The position numbers and the translations under genes are program-made. This document shows, piece after piece, positions 1 through 6,530 of a DNA stretch of 10,636 nucleotides. How positions within the stretch are numbered: position 1 is the stretch's first letter; each line of letters begins with the position of its first letter. This stretch comes from Roseiflexaceae bacterium UBA965 (GTDB taxonomy: Bacteria; Chloroflexota; Chloroflexia; Chloroflexales; Roseiflexaceae), in assembly GCA_002292925.1 (NCBI GenBank), contig DBCF01000206.1, forward strand, positions 21,973 through 32,608. Reading direction: 5' to 3'. A model generated the notes under the pieces. That model was not told the DNA's origin, did not search any database, and was given only the letters and a program-made list of their open reading frames with translations.

Positions 1-962
1 ACACACGCACCGTCACTGGGGTACCAATGATCGGGATTATTGCCACATTGCACCAAGCGTGATTCGATGAGCTCGATGGTATCGGCCCACTCTTTGGGTG
101 TAGGGCGATTGCTGGTCGTAAACGCGCGATTAAAGAGATTTTGGAGTACCGCCGGCAATGCCCCAATTGGTGGCGCTGCCATGGGTGGTACAAAAAGTTT
201 ATTGCTGACATACGGGAATATTTTTTTGGTGATGCAATAGACATGCACTTGCTCGACATCGGGTGCGCCTGGCAATGGCCGCCCGGCAAATGGGTGAAAC
301 CCTTGCATTAGCAATTGAAACGTCAATACCGCCAACCCAAAGGCATCGTTGTTGGCGCTACGATTGACTTTGGCAAAATCTTGGCCTTGGAGCTCGGGTG
401 ACGTATATTCGGGGATGCCGACGAGACAGCGATGCACCACGTTTTTTGCATCGGTGACCTGCATCGAATCGCAATCGACCACCGTAATCAAGGCATCATC
501 GTTAAACAAGGCGTTTTTGAAGTTGACGTCGCCAATCACATACCCTTTGCGATGGATGGCGGCCATCGCCAACGCAAAATTCCGCGCTGAGCGGTACAAG
601 TGGCGATGGTTCAACTTGGGATGTTGTTGGGACCGTTGTTGCGGTTGCAACAAATCATACAAATCGTCAGATTTGGGGATTTTGGGCATTATATAGCCCA
701 TAAAGGTGTTGCCGTTATACAGCACCGCCTCGGGCCAGGCAATCGACACATGGTTGAATTTGGCGCGGGTTTCATCGTCGGGTGGGTCGGCCACCATGGC
801 GGTGACTTTGGCCGCTAAGGCGGCGTCGAGCCGATGAGCGTGGTAGATTTTGGCGACCATGGCGGGTTGCCCCACCACATCAAATACCGCACCTTCACCA
901 CCGGCTCCCAATTGGGGACCGGTAGTGATAGTTTGACCTTTGTCTGTACGAAAACGTGGCAT
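1..962 (-). CDS. Atypical Ser/Thr protein kinase of the TerY-P triad type, C-terminus cut by window edge
   Basis: The first 320 residues of a kinase-fold protein are visible; the 3' end lies outside the window. The glycine loop is QLGAGGEGAVFDV (18-30), the ATP-binding lysine is K38 in VAKIY, the catalytic loop is GDVNFKN (144-150, D145 and N150), and the DFG position reads DCD (163-165). The activation segment ends GIPEYTSPEL (182-191). The GDxNxxN loop and DxDS motif are, from family knowledge, typical of kinases paired with PP2C and TerY-like vWA proteins, so it is probably active. A KVTAMVADPP segment (52-61) follows the lysine strand. C305, H312 and C320 near the edge look like the start of a zinc finger common at the end of these kinases. 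AAGGGA lies 5 bases before the ATG, 29 bases after the carbonic anhydrase stop. The substrate is unknown. Confidence 0.85.
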   Translation of the reverse strand, partial: MPRFRTDKGQTITTGPQLGAGGEGAVFDVVGQPAMVAKIYHAHRLDAALAAKVTAMVADPPDDETRAKFNHVSIAWPEAVLYNGNTFMGYIMPKIPKSDDLYDLLQPQQRSQQHPKLNHRHLYRSARNFALAMAAIHRKGYVIGDVNFKNALFNDDALITVVDCDSMQVTDAKNVVHRCLVGIPEYTSPELQGQDFAKVNRSANNDAFGLAVLTFQLLMQGFHPFAGRPLPGAPDVEQVHVYCITKKIFPYVSNKLFVPPMAAPPIGALPAVLQNLFNRAFTTSNRPTPKEWADTIELIESRLVQCGNNPDHWYPSDGAC

Positions 963-991
963 TTCGTTCCCTTGTTGCTACCGATGTAAAA

Positions 992-1555
992 CTACAAGTA
1001 GCCATTCACAATCATGTCGAGGCGACCAGTATCGGGGTGGATGACTAAACCGTGGACGGGTACATCTTTGGGTAATAGCGGGTGATTTTTGATAATCGAT
1101 ACAGTGCTCCGCACACTTGCTTCGACGTTGTCAAAGCCTTTGAGCCATGATTCGAAATCAATCCCGGCATAGCGCAAAGTGGTGATGGTATCGTGGGAAA
1201 TACCGCGCTCGTGAGCCAGCGTCAATATGTGTTGTGGGTCTATGGTGGCCATCCCGCAATCGTGATGGGCGACTACGCAGATTTCTTCGGCGCGCAGGCT
1301 ATAGACGGCGACGAGTAGACTCCGCATCACCGAACCCCACGGGCTGGTTACCAAGGCGCCGGCGTTTTTGATAATTTTGGCGTCGCCGTTTTTGATGCCC
1401 ATTGCTTTGGGCAACAATTCGACCAAGCGGGCATCCATACAGGCCAGTACGGCCAACCCTTTGTCGGGGAAGCGATCGTCGGTTTGGAATTGTTCGTACG
1501 ACCGTGATGCCACAAACGACTGATTATGCGCCAACAACGAATCGAGTAAGTTCAT
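992..1555 (-). CDS. Beta-class carbonic anhydrase
   Basis: This 187-residue cytosolic enzyme should interconvert CO2 and bicarbonate. The beta-class active site is present: CMDAR (39-43) supplies zinc ligand C39 and the D41/R43 pair, and AHHDCG (96-101) supplies the H97-x2-C100 zinc ligands. A KIIKNAGALVTSPWGSVMRS-type segment (60-79) matches the family's N-A-G loop. The short length resembles small beta-CAs such as the mycobacterial Rv1284 type rather than the longer plant-like forms. The Shine-Dalgarno sequence before the ATG is weak. The gene lies between MOSC and kinase genes on one strand, and a candidate promoter begins 33 bases upstream. It may support bicarbonate supply or pH balance. 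Any link to the phosphorylation proteins is inference. Confidence 0.92.
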   Translation of the reverse strand: MNLLDSLLAHNQSFVASRSYEQFQTDDRFPDKGLAVLACMDARLVELLPKAMGIKNGDAKIIKNAGALVTSPWGSVMRSLLVAVYSLRAEEICVVAHHDCGMATIDPQHILTLAHERGISHDTITTLRYAGIDFESWLKGFDNVEASVRSTVSIIKNHPLLPKDVPVHGLVIHPDTGRLDMIVNGYL

Positions 1556-1587
1556 GATGATACATTTCTATGATGCATGAGCGAATG

Positions 1588-1616
1588 AGTATATGCACCT
1601 GTAGGTAGTATACCAA
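1588..1616 (-). promoter_or_regulatory. Candidate promoter for the carbonic anhydrase-kinase pair
   Basis: On the minus strand TTGGTA (1611-1616) and TATACT (1588-1593) are separated by exactly 17 bases, matching the sigma-70 consensus at 4/6 and 5/6 positions. The predicted start of transcription is about 25 bases before the carbonic anhydrase ATG. The 144-base gap between the MOSC stop and this ATG (1556-1699) shows no T-rich terminator, so read-through from the upstream vWA-PP2C-MOSC genes remains possible. Confidence 0.45.
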
Positions 1617-1699
1617 TTTGCATTGACAAATGAATAACCCTGATACGTTGGGCAGATGCATGTGACATGGCGCCACTCGCGTGCTAGCAGTAGCCAGTG

Positions 1700-2353
1700 T
1701 TAACTTCCCTCAGCTTCGCGTTGGGCTAGTTCTGCTTCGAGATAGGTGCGCAAGCGGATATGAATCGGTTCTGCCAGGAATCGGCGTATGGTGTCGGTGG
1801 TGTGGGTCTGGCCGGGGCGCATGATTCGATGGGCGTCGACAATACGAATGCCAGGGCGATGATAGGGCTGGTATGCCACCGTATCGCCGGTTTGGATTGT
1901 ACCCGGCACGATGACACGGCAGTAGCAGCCTGGACGGTCAGCGGCAAAGAATCGTTTGACGAATTGGTTGTCACCCATGCGGGCATTCAATGATTCGCAG
2001 GGGGTACGCGGCGCGGTGATTTCGAGCACCACGTCGCCAATGCTGAAACGGTCGCCAATCGTGCACGCTGCACTTTCAAAACCAGAAAGTGTCAGATTTT
2101 CACCAAAAATCCCATTCGGCAAGGCGTAGCCGAGCTCGTGTTCGAATGCGTCGTACTCGGGCCGGCCATAGACATAGACGGCTTGGTCGACGCCACCATG
2201 GTTTTGGGTGTTGACGATCACATCACCACTGACCCCGGTGACGGTGATTTGTACCTGACCGACCGTTGGCGTCTTGAAGATCCCCGACGTGCGACTTGGA
2301 TTGTGGGGGTCGAGTGCTTGGGCACGACCGATGTTGATACTCAATACCTGCAT
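1700..2353 (-). CDS. MOSC-domain protein, YiiM-like
   Basis: The 217-residue product has the full MOSC pattern: GIFKTPTVGQV (24-34), NHGGVDQAVYVYGRPEY (51-67), NGIFGENLTLSG (80-91), and GDVVLEITAPRTPC (106-119) ending in the conserved cysteine C119, followed by SLNARMGD. The last 45 residues fit the short helical domain that follows MOSC in YiiM. YiiM-type proteins use molybdenum cofactor and are tied to reduction of N-hydroxylated base analogues; this exact substrate is not proven here. I chose the ATG at 2353 (MQVLSINIGR) because it matches the usual family start, lies 22 bases after the PP2C stop and has GGGGA upstream. An in-frame ATG at 2401 would add 16 unrelated residues and overlap the PP2C gene. 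It is probably co-transcribed with the vWA and PP2C genes. Confidence 0.88.
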   Translation of the reverse strand: MQVLSINIGRAQALDPHNPSRTSGIFKTPTVGQVQITVTGVSGDVIVNTQNHGGVDQAVYVYGRPEYDAFEHELGYALPNGIFGENLTLSGFESAACTIGDRFSIGDVVLEITAPRTPCESLNARMGDNQFVKRFFAADRPGCYCRVIVPGTIQTGDTVAYQPYHRPGIRIVDAHRIMRPGQTHTTDTIRRFLAEPIHIRLRTYLEAELAQREAEGS

Positions 2354-2375
2354 TGGAATAGATTCCCCGCGCTGA

Positions 2376-3197
2376 TTAGGACTCTCGCAAAGCCAACACA
2401 AGGGTCATGTCGTCGTCACTTTTTTGGCGGAAACGGGGCGTGTCGAGCAGTTTTTGCATTGAGACATCGGTATCTGCCAAATCCAAGGTACGTAGCCACT
2501 GGATAATCGGCCGGAAAAAACCGTCGTAGGCTTCGCCTGTTTTGTAGTTGATACACATGGGTTGCACGCCATCGCTCATCAATGCCACACCCCGCAACGC
2601 TTCGGCTTTGTGGCTAAAGCGCAAGTGGGTCAGGTAATCATTACTCGTCAACGGCATGGTCACGTTGATGAATTCACCGTTATCTGGGGTGCTCAACGTG
2701 CGTGTGGTCTCGTTGTCAAATATACCAACCACTGCACCATCACCAATATGCATGACGACCCAGTCATTGGGCGTCACTACCGCCACTAGCAAGGTACAGG
2801 CAAAATCACGCAGTTCTTTGTGTTCGGCGGTAGCCCGCACCCCCACGGCATCGCGGGCAACCGTAAAGGCCGTGCGACAGACTGTTTCGAGGGTATCTGG
2901 CTGGGGTTGGGTTTGGGGCTCTGGTTTGTCTGGGAATGGCCACCATTGAAAGCGTTTTTTGGGGGGCTTGAGTGAATCGAAATAATTTGCAATATGGGTA
3001 ACCGCTTGTTCACTGGCGATTTTGGAGCCCACTTCGGAATGGGCGGCCGAGCCGAGTCCGTCTGACACAGCGGCAATCAACGTGTCGCCGATTTGCATGA
3101 CATAATGACTGTCTTGACACGGCATATTGGCGCCGATATGGCCGGTACCGATAATCGAAGCTTTGGCAATGCGCCAACTCATGGTGTGTCCGTTCAT
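2376..3197 (-). CDS. PP2C-like protein phosphatase of the TerY-P triad type
   Basis: This 273-residue protein carries PP2C metal-site motifs: CQDS (27-30), AAVSDGLGSA (42-51) with D46, DFACTLLVAVV (131-141), HIGDGAVV (150-157), ALMSDGV (205-211) with D209, and KSDDDMTLVLA (259-269). It should remove phosphate from Ser/Thr residues, presumably opposing the kinase at the left end. A proline-rich, charged insert (78-100) is probably a flexible loop. I chose the ATG at 3197 because GGGAGG (3207-3212) stands 9 bases ahead of it. The upstream in-frame ATG at 3206 directly abuts that GGGAGG, so it has no workable spacing; a third choice is 3182 (MSWRIAKASI). The start region lies beside a strong hairpin that could gate translation. 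The vWA gene ends 49 bases upstream. Confidence 0.9.
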   Translation of the reverse strand: MNGHTMSWRIAKASIIGTGHIGANMPCQDSHYVMQIGDTLIAAVSDGLGSAAHSEVGSKIASEQAVTHIANYFDSLKPPKKRFQWWPFPDKPEPQTQPQPDTLETVCRTAFTVARDAVGVRATAEHKELRDFACTLLVAVVTPNDWVVMHIGDGAVVGIFDNETTRTLSTPDNGEFINVTMPLTSNDYLTHLRFSHKAEALRGVALMSDGVQPMCINYKTGEAYDGFFRPIIQWLRTLDLADTDVSMQKLLDTPRFRQKSDDDMTLVLALRES

Positions 3198-3202
3198 TAT
3201 AG

Positions 3203-3239
3203 CCATCCTCCCATGCGCACATTACGCATGGGAGGATGG
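3203..3239 (-). promoter_or_regulatory. Perfect 15-bp hairpin burying the PP2C ribosome-binding site
   Basis: On the plus strand CCATCCTCCCATGCG (3203-3217) and CGCATGGGAGGATGG (3225-3239) are exact reverse complements around a 7-base loop. In the minus-strand mRNA the 3' arm contains GGGAGG, the best Shine-Dalgarno for the PP2C ATG at 3197, and the 5' arm contains UCCUCCC, which masks it. The vWA stop codon lies only 7 bases before the 5' arm, so a ribosome finishing vWA should disturb the base of the stem. No U-run follows, so it is not a standard intrinsic terminator. The regulatory role is inference. Confidence 0.6.
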
Positions 3240-3246
3240 GAGATTA

Positions 3247-3906
3247 CTAGACTGTGGTCCAGCCTTCGGGTGGGGTCAACGGTACTTGTTGGCCAGGTTG
3301 TGATTGTGACACTTTGCCGAGGCTGGCTGACAACCAGACAAACATTTCGCGGAATGAGTAGCCTTTGAGGGGCAACGGTGGCCGGGTCGACAATTGCTTG
3401 AGCACTTCCATGTCGGCGCCTTCGACGCCTACCGAGAAAAAGGCCACCCCCTTGCGGGATTCTTCGTCTTTAATCCGGACGGCGGCACTTTTCCAAGCAT
3501 CGTTATCAGTGGGGGCGCCATCGGTAATCAAAAAGACCCAGGGGCGATAATAGGGAGTGCCGTTATCGCGATAAAGTTTTTTGCGCATGGCAATCATGTC
3601 AAGTGCTTGTTGCAAAGCGGCACCGAGGGGAGTGTCACCACTCGCAGCCAAGGTGGGGGGATTGAATTGGCTGGCACCGGTAAAGTCTTGGAGCAATTGG
3701 GCTGGGCCAAAGGTCAAGATGGCGATTTCGACCCGTGATTGGGCCACGCTATCGGTCTGCAACGAATCACGGAAGGCGGCTAAGCCTTGGTTGAGTTGGT
3801 CGATTTTTTCACCGTACATCGAACCCGACGTGTCGAGTACGAGTACACAGGCACAACGGGGATCGGGATTGGTTGGGTCAAATGAGACATCTGGTAAGTT
3901 CGTCAT
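3247..3906 (-). CDS. TerY-like von Willebrand factor A domain protein
   Basis: The 219-residue protein is almost entirely one vWA domain with a complete metal-ion-dependent adhesion site: DTSGS (25-29: D25, S27, S29), GDTPLG (90-95, T92) and FLITDGAPTD (125-134, D129). The TPLG and ITDGAPTD forms are characteristic of TerY-type vWA proteins, which act inside the cell as metal-dependent scaffolds with a PP2C phosphatase and kinase. No signal peptide or membrane segment is present. The C-terminus (about 197-219) is rich in Ser, Gln, Pro and has no zinc-ribbon cysteines, unlike some TerY relatives. AGAGGAG (3917-3923) stands 10 bases before the ATG. It is first in the minus-strand gene run, followed by PP2C. 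Confidence 0.9.
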   Translation of the reverse strand: MTNLPDVSFDPTNPDPRCACVLVLDTSGSMYGEKIDQLNQGLAAFRDSLQTDSVAQSRVEIAILTFGPAQLLQDFTGASQFNPPTLAASGDTPLGAALQQALDMIAMRKKLYRDNGTPYYRPWVFLITDGAPTDNDAWKSAAVRIKDEESRKGVAFFSVGVEGADMEVLKQLSTRPPLPLKGYSFREMFVWLSASLGKVSQSQPGQQVPLTPPEGWTTV

Positions 3907-4087
3907 TGTAGACGTGCTCCTCTATACATACATTTTCAAACAACGACACACAATAATCCGGTTGCATAATTCCGTACATCTAGACGTTATGCGCGTGGCG
4001 ATAGTTGCAGTTGGGGCGTGTATTCTCCGTCATAATAGAGTAGTATACATTATTGCGTTGTAATGATGACGTTGTTATGGAGGAACC
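3907..4087. other. Divergent intergenic region between vWA and TerB/PH-like genes
   Basis: This 181-base gap must hold the promoters for both directions. On the plus strand CATAAT (4031-4036) is a good -10 candidate, but the nearest -35-like hexamer, TTGCAG (4005-4010), is 20 bases away. On the minus strand a TTGTGT hexamer lies 17 bases before TATGTA, each only 3/6. Neither is convincing. No gene, strong hairpin or repeat is visible. Confidence 0.4.
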
Positions 4088-4873
4088 ATGTTCGATAAAC
4101 TCGTACAATCGATTAAATCTGGCATTCAAGATGCCCAAGAGCTCGAAGCGGTACGCCAATTATTTGTGCAAGCGCTGTCTGATATGACACTCGATGTCAA
4201 CGAAATGGGCAAACTCTACCGCGAAATCACCTCGCACGGGTTTAGTGCCGAAGAAATCCACGAACTCGGTGTCTATGCCTTGCGCGATGTGATTCAGCGC
4301 GCCAAAAGCGACGGCCGCGTCGATGATGCTGAGATGCAATTGATTCAACAAATCGTCAACTTGACCAGCGTCCCCAACGAAACCCTGGGCGAATTGTTGA
4401 GTGTATTGTTTGTGCAACGCCGCTTGTACGAAGTCAGCCAAGGGCGTTTGACGCCGATTACCGTCACCGGGTTGAATTTGTACGCCAACGAAAAAGCGTA
4501 TTGGGCGGAGCCATGTACGTTATATGAAAACAAAATGGTGCGGCGTGAAAGTGTGGGGCGGAGCCACGGCGTCAGTCTGCGCATCATGCGCGGCGTGAGT
4601 TACCGCATTGGGGGATCCAAAGGGCAATCAATGCCGATTTATGAAGATGTGGCTGTGGCCCAAGGACAGTTGATTTTTACCAATCAGCGCGTGGTGTTTA
4701 AAGGTGATCGGCGCACAATGATGATTATGCTCAGAGAGGTAATCGGTGCTGACCCCTATACCAACGCCATTGTGATTCATACCAACACATCCAAGCAACC
4801 GCTCAACTTCCACTATGTGCGCCCCGAATCAGCCGAGTTGGTCGCCCAGATTTTGACGCAACTCTTGGCGTAG
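4088..4873 (+). CDS. TerB-like helical domain plus bacterial PH-like domain protein
   Basis: This 261-residue cytosolic protein has two parts. Residues 1-115 look all-helical and carry the same acidic motif twice, SDxxxDxxEM at 31-40 and 74-83; the second copy, SDGRVDDAEMQLI, closely resembles TerB-family acidic helices. Residues 125-255 resemble a bacterial PH/GRAM-like beta domain: YWAEPCTLYENK, then RSHGVSLRIMRGVSYRIGGS (158-177), then QGQLIFTNQRVVFKGDRR (192-209). These domains are commonly found in small cytosolic or membrane-surface proteins; ligand and partner are unknown. GGAGG (4079-4083) lies 4 bases before the ATG. The gene is divergent from the vWA gene, so a shared control region and a role with the TerY-like set are plausible. 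Domain calls are by eye, not by profile search. Confidence 0.7.
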   Translation: MFDKLVQSIKSGIQDAQELEAVRQLFVQALSDMTLDVNEMGKLYREITSHGFSAEEIHELGVYALRDVIQRAKSDGRVDDAEMQLIQQIVNLTSVPNETLGELLSVLFVQRRLYEVSQGRLTPITVTGLNLYANEKAYWAEPCTLYENKMVRRESVGRSHGVSLRIMRGVSYRIGGSKGQSMPIYEDVAVAQGQLIFTNQRVVFKGDRRTMMIMLREVIGADPYTNAIVIHTNTSKQPLNFHYVRPESAELVAQILTQLLA

Positions 4874-5299
4874 CGCCGGCGTGGCGGGATTGGCGACATC
4901 GGCGAGGCTGGTATGATCAAGGATGTCGCTAATCGCGTTGCGCACATTGCCCATTACGGCGCGCAACTGACAGGTGGCTTCGTCGGGGCAATTACACGGC
5001 TCATACGCCATTTGTGATACACAGCCAATCGGGGCGAGTGGGCCATCAAGAATCCGCACGATTTTGCCGAGGGTGATTTCTTGGGCGGGTTTGGCCAAAT
5101 AGTAGCCCCCACCAATCCCTTTTTTGCTATGCAACAAGCCGGCGTTTTTGAGTGAAAGCATGATTTGTTCGAGGAATTTAATCGGAATATGTTCTGTCTC
5201 CGCAATTCCTTTGATTTGCATCATTGGTGATTTGGCTGGGGCACTCGCCAACAAAATCATGGCCCGTAACCCGTATTCTCCGCGCTTCGAGAGTCGCAT
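4829..5299 (-). CDS. Rrf2-family transcriptional regulator, probably Fe-S binding
   Basis: The 156-residue protein starts MRLSKRGEYGLRAM, the classic Rrf2 winged-helix opening. IPIKFLEQIMLSLKNAGLL (38-56) is the recognition region, followed by KKGIGGGYYLAKP (59-71), the wing. Four cysteines, C93, C102, C104 and C110, lie in the segment where IscR and NsrR bind an Fe-S cluster; which three act as ligands cannot be told. It could respond to iron-sulfur status, nitric oxide or oxidation; target genes are not evident here. GGGAA sits 6 bases before the ATG. The leader (5300-5370) has a TATACA sequence (minus strand) but no clear -35. The last 45 bases overlap the convergent upstream gene. The Gfo/Idh gene behind it ends in a terminator, so this is a separate transcript. 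Confidence 0.93.
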   Translation of the reverse strand: MRLSKRGEYGLRAMILLASAPAKSPMMQIKGIAETEHIPIKFLEQIMLSLKNAGLLHSKKGIGGGYYLAKPAQEITLGKIVRILDGPLAPIGCVSQMAYEPCNCPDEATCQLRAVMGNVRNAISDILDHTSLADVANPATPALRQELRQNLGDQLG

Positions 5300-5370
5300 A
5301 GCATATTCCCACTATTAATCAAAACTCTACCGACATTGTATACTATTTTGTTTGGGCACAATCGGGCAAC

Positions 5371-5406
5371 AAAAAACCACCCACGGGCAGTATACCCATG
5401 GGTGGT
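5371..5406 (-). terminator. Intrinsic terminator of the Gfo/Idh gene
   Basis: Read on the minus strand, ACCACCCA (5399-5406) pairs with TGGGTGGT (5376-5383). One mismatch and three further G-C pairs follow, closing a 7-base loop. The stem runs straight into a six-T tract (5371-5376). It begins 11 bases after the oxidoreductase stop codon and insulates the downstream Rrf2 gene. Confidence 0.85.
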
Positions 5407-5417
5407 AGGGGTGTTTT

Positions 5418-6458
5418 TTAGAGTTTGATGGCGTGACCAGCGGCGGCGCTCCGATAAATCGCATCGACGATATCGGTGACCTGCAAGGCTTGTTCGGCCA
5501 GCACATTGGGGGTGCCGCCGTTTTTGATAGCATTGACAAAGTCGGCTGCTTGGCCAATCCCTGGCTCTTCGTTCTCTTTTTCCATCCAGTCTGGCACCCA
5601 ATGCGTCAACATGCCGTGTTGGGCTTTGTTGACCTTGAGCGGGAAGACGTCGAGGCCGGCTTCGGTGCCCGACAACGAAATTGTCTCTTTGGATTCGGGT
5701 ACATTCAAGGCCCACGAACATTCGAGCAGCATCGATGCGCCGTTTTCGAAGCGCACAAAGGCCGCCACTTGGTCTTCGACGGTGAATTCTTGGTAATTCC
5801 ATTGGCCCCAGGGGTTGACGTTGGGCTTGGTGCCGAGGTGTTGTGACAAGGTGGCACTGACTTCGATGGGCTTGGGGTTGCCCAGCAAATACAACGCCGT
5901 ATCGAGGGTATGCACGCCAAAGTCGATCATGGCGCCGCCCCCTTGGATGTGCTTGTGCACAAATGAACCCCATGACGGGATGCCACGGCGGCGCAGAGCG
6001 TTGACCCGCACCATGTAGACATGCCCCAATTCACCGCTGTCGATGATTTGTTTGGCGGCTTTGACGGGGGTGCGATGGCGATAGTGGAAGCCCACGGTCA
6101 AGATTTTGTGGTTGGCCTTGGCGGCAGCAATCATCGCCCGTCCTTCGGCTGGGTCCAGCGCCATCGGTTTTTCACACAACACATTGATGCCCTTGTTGAG
6201 CGCCGAAATCGCCGCCGGAGCATGGAATTTGTTGGGGGTACAGATGACCACGCCGTCGAGTTGCTCTTTGGCAAACATTTCTTCGTAGTCGCTATACAGC
6301 CCGGCAATCCCGAATTGATTGCCTACTTCGGCTAACGACGCTGCCACTGGGTCTGAGGCTGCCACCAAATCAACATCAGGATTGGCTTGGAAGCTGGGGA
6401 TGTGGCGGTTGCGGGCAATGCCGCCGGTGCCGACGATCCCGATACGTACTTTGCTCAT
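5418..6458 (-). CDS. Gfo/Idh/MocA-family NAD(P)-dependent oxidoreductase
   Basis: The 346-residue product has an N-terminal Rossmann fold starting KVRIGIVGTGGIARNRHIP (3-21). The conserved VICTPNKFHA (71-80) and CEKPMA (95-100) follow, where lysine 97 of EKP is the usual catalytic lysine, then GGGAMIDFGVHTLD (173-186) with D179 and H183 at substrate-binding positions. Members oxidise or reduce sugars, inositols and related polyols; the substrate here cannot be read from sequence. I start at the ATG at 6458 because AAGGGA precedes it by 7 bases. The in-frame ATG at 6497 abuts the -10 box of a strong promoter and would lie upstream of the transcription start. The gene is monocistronic: its own promoter at one end, an intrinsic terminator at the other. 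Confidence 0.93.
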   Translation of the reverse strand: MSKVRIGIVGTGGIARNRHIPSFQANPDVDLVAASDPVAASLAEVGNQFGIAGLYSDYEEMFAKEQLDGVVICTPNKFHAPAAISALNKGINVLCEKPMALDPAEGRAMIAAAKANHKILTVGFHYRHRTPVKAAKQIIDSGELGHVYMVRVNALRRRGIPSWGSFVHKHIQGGGAMIDFGVHTLDTALYLLGNPKPIEVSATLSQHLGTKPNVNPWGQWNYQEFTVEDQVAAFVRFENGASMLLECSWALNVPESKETISLSGTEAGLDVFPLKVNKAQHGMLTHWVPDWMEKENEEPGIGQAADFVNAIKNGGTPNVLAEQALQVTDIVDAIYRSAAAGHAIKL

Positions 6459-6497
6459 CGGTATTCCCTTTACTTGCGTAATTTGACTGCCTGCCAA

Positions 6498-6526
6498 ATC
6501 ATAGTGCCAAACATACTAACCGTCAA
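6498..6526 (-). promoter_or_regulatory. Sigma-70-like promoter of the Gfo/Idh gene
   Basis: On the minus strand TTGACG (6521-6526) and TATGAT (6498-6503) are spaced by 17 bases, each matching 5 of 6 consensus positions. Transcription should begin near 6491, giving a leader of about 33 bases to the ATG at 6458. This is the best-matching promoter in the window. Confidence 0.7.
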
Positions 6527-6530
6527 TAGA

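Noticed and set aside
2354..2401. Upstream ATG for the MOSC gene
   Set aside because: Would overlap the PP2C gene and add residues not seen in the family; the 2353 ATG begins at the usual MOSC start.
3196..3201. Perfect TATAAT on the minus strand at the PP2C start
   Set aside because: No -35 element at 16-18 bases (TAATGT matches poorly), and it overlaps the start codon, so it is probably not a promoter.
3203..3239. Hairpin read as an intrinsic terminator between vWA and PP2C
   Set aside because: No T-run follows on the minus strand, and the stem holds the PP2C ribosome site, so masking fits better.
3581..4063. 160-residue open frame on the plus strand
   Set aside because: Antisense to the vWA gene and the divergent gap; no recognisable domain and no supported start.
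5257..5973. Long open frame on the minus strand
   Set aside because: It lies wholly in another frame of the Gfo/Idh gene, its terminator and the Rrf2 start, is very rich in Arg, and shows no family motif.
6459..6497. Upstream ATG for the Gfo/Idh gene
   Set aside because: It abuts the -10 box of the promoter, upstream of the predicted transcription start, and has no ribosome site.
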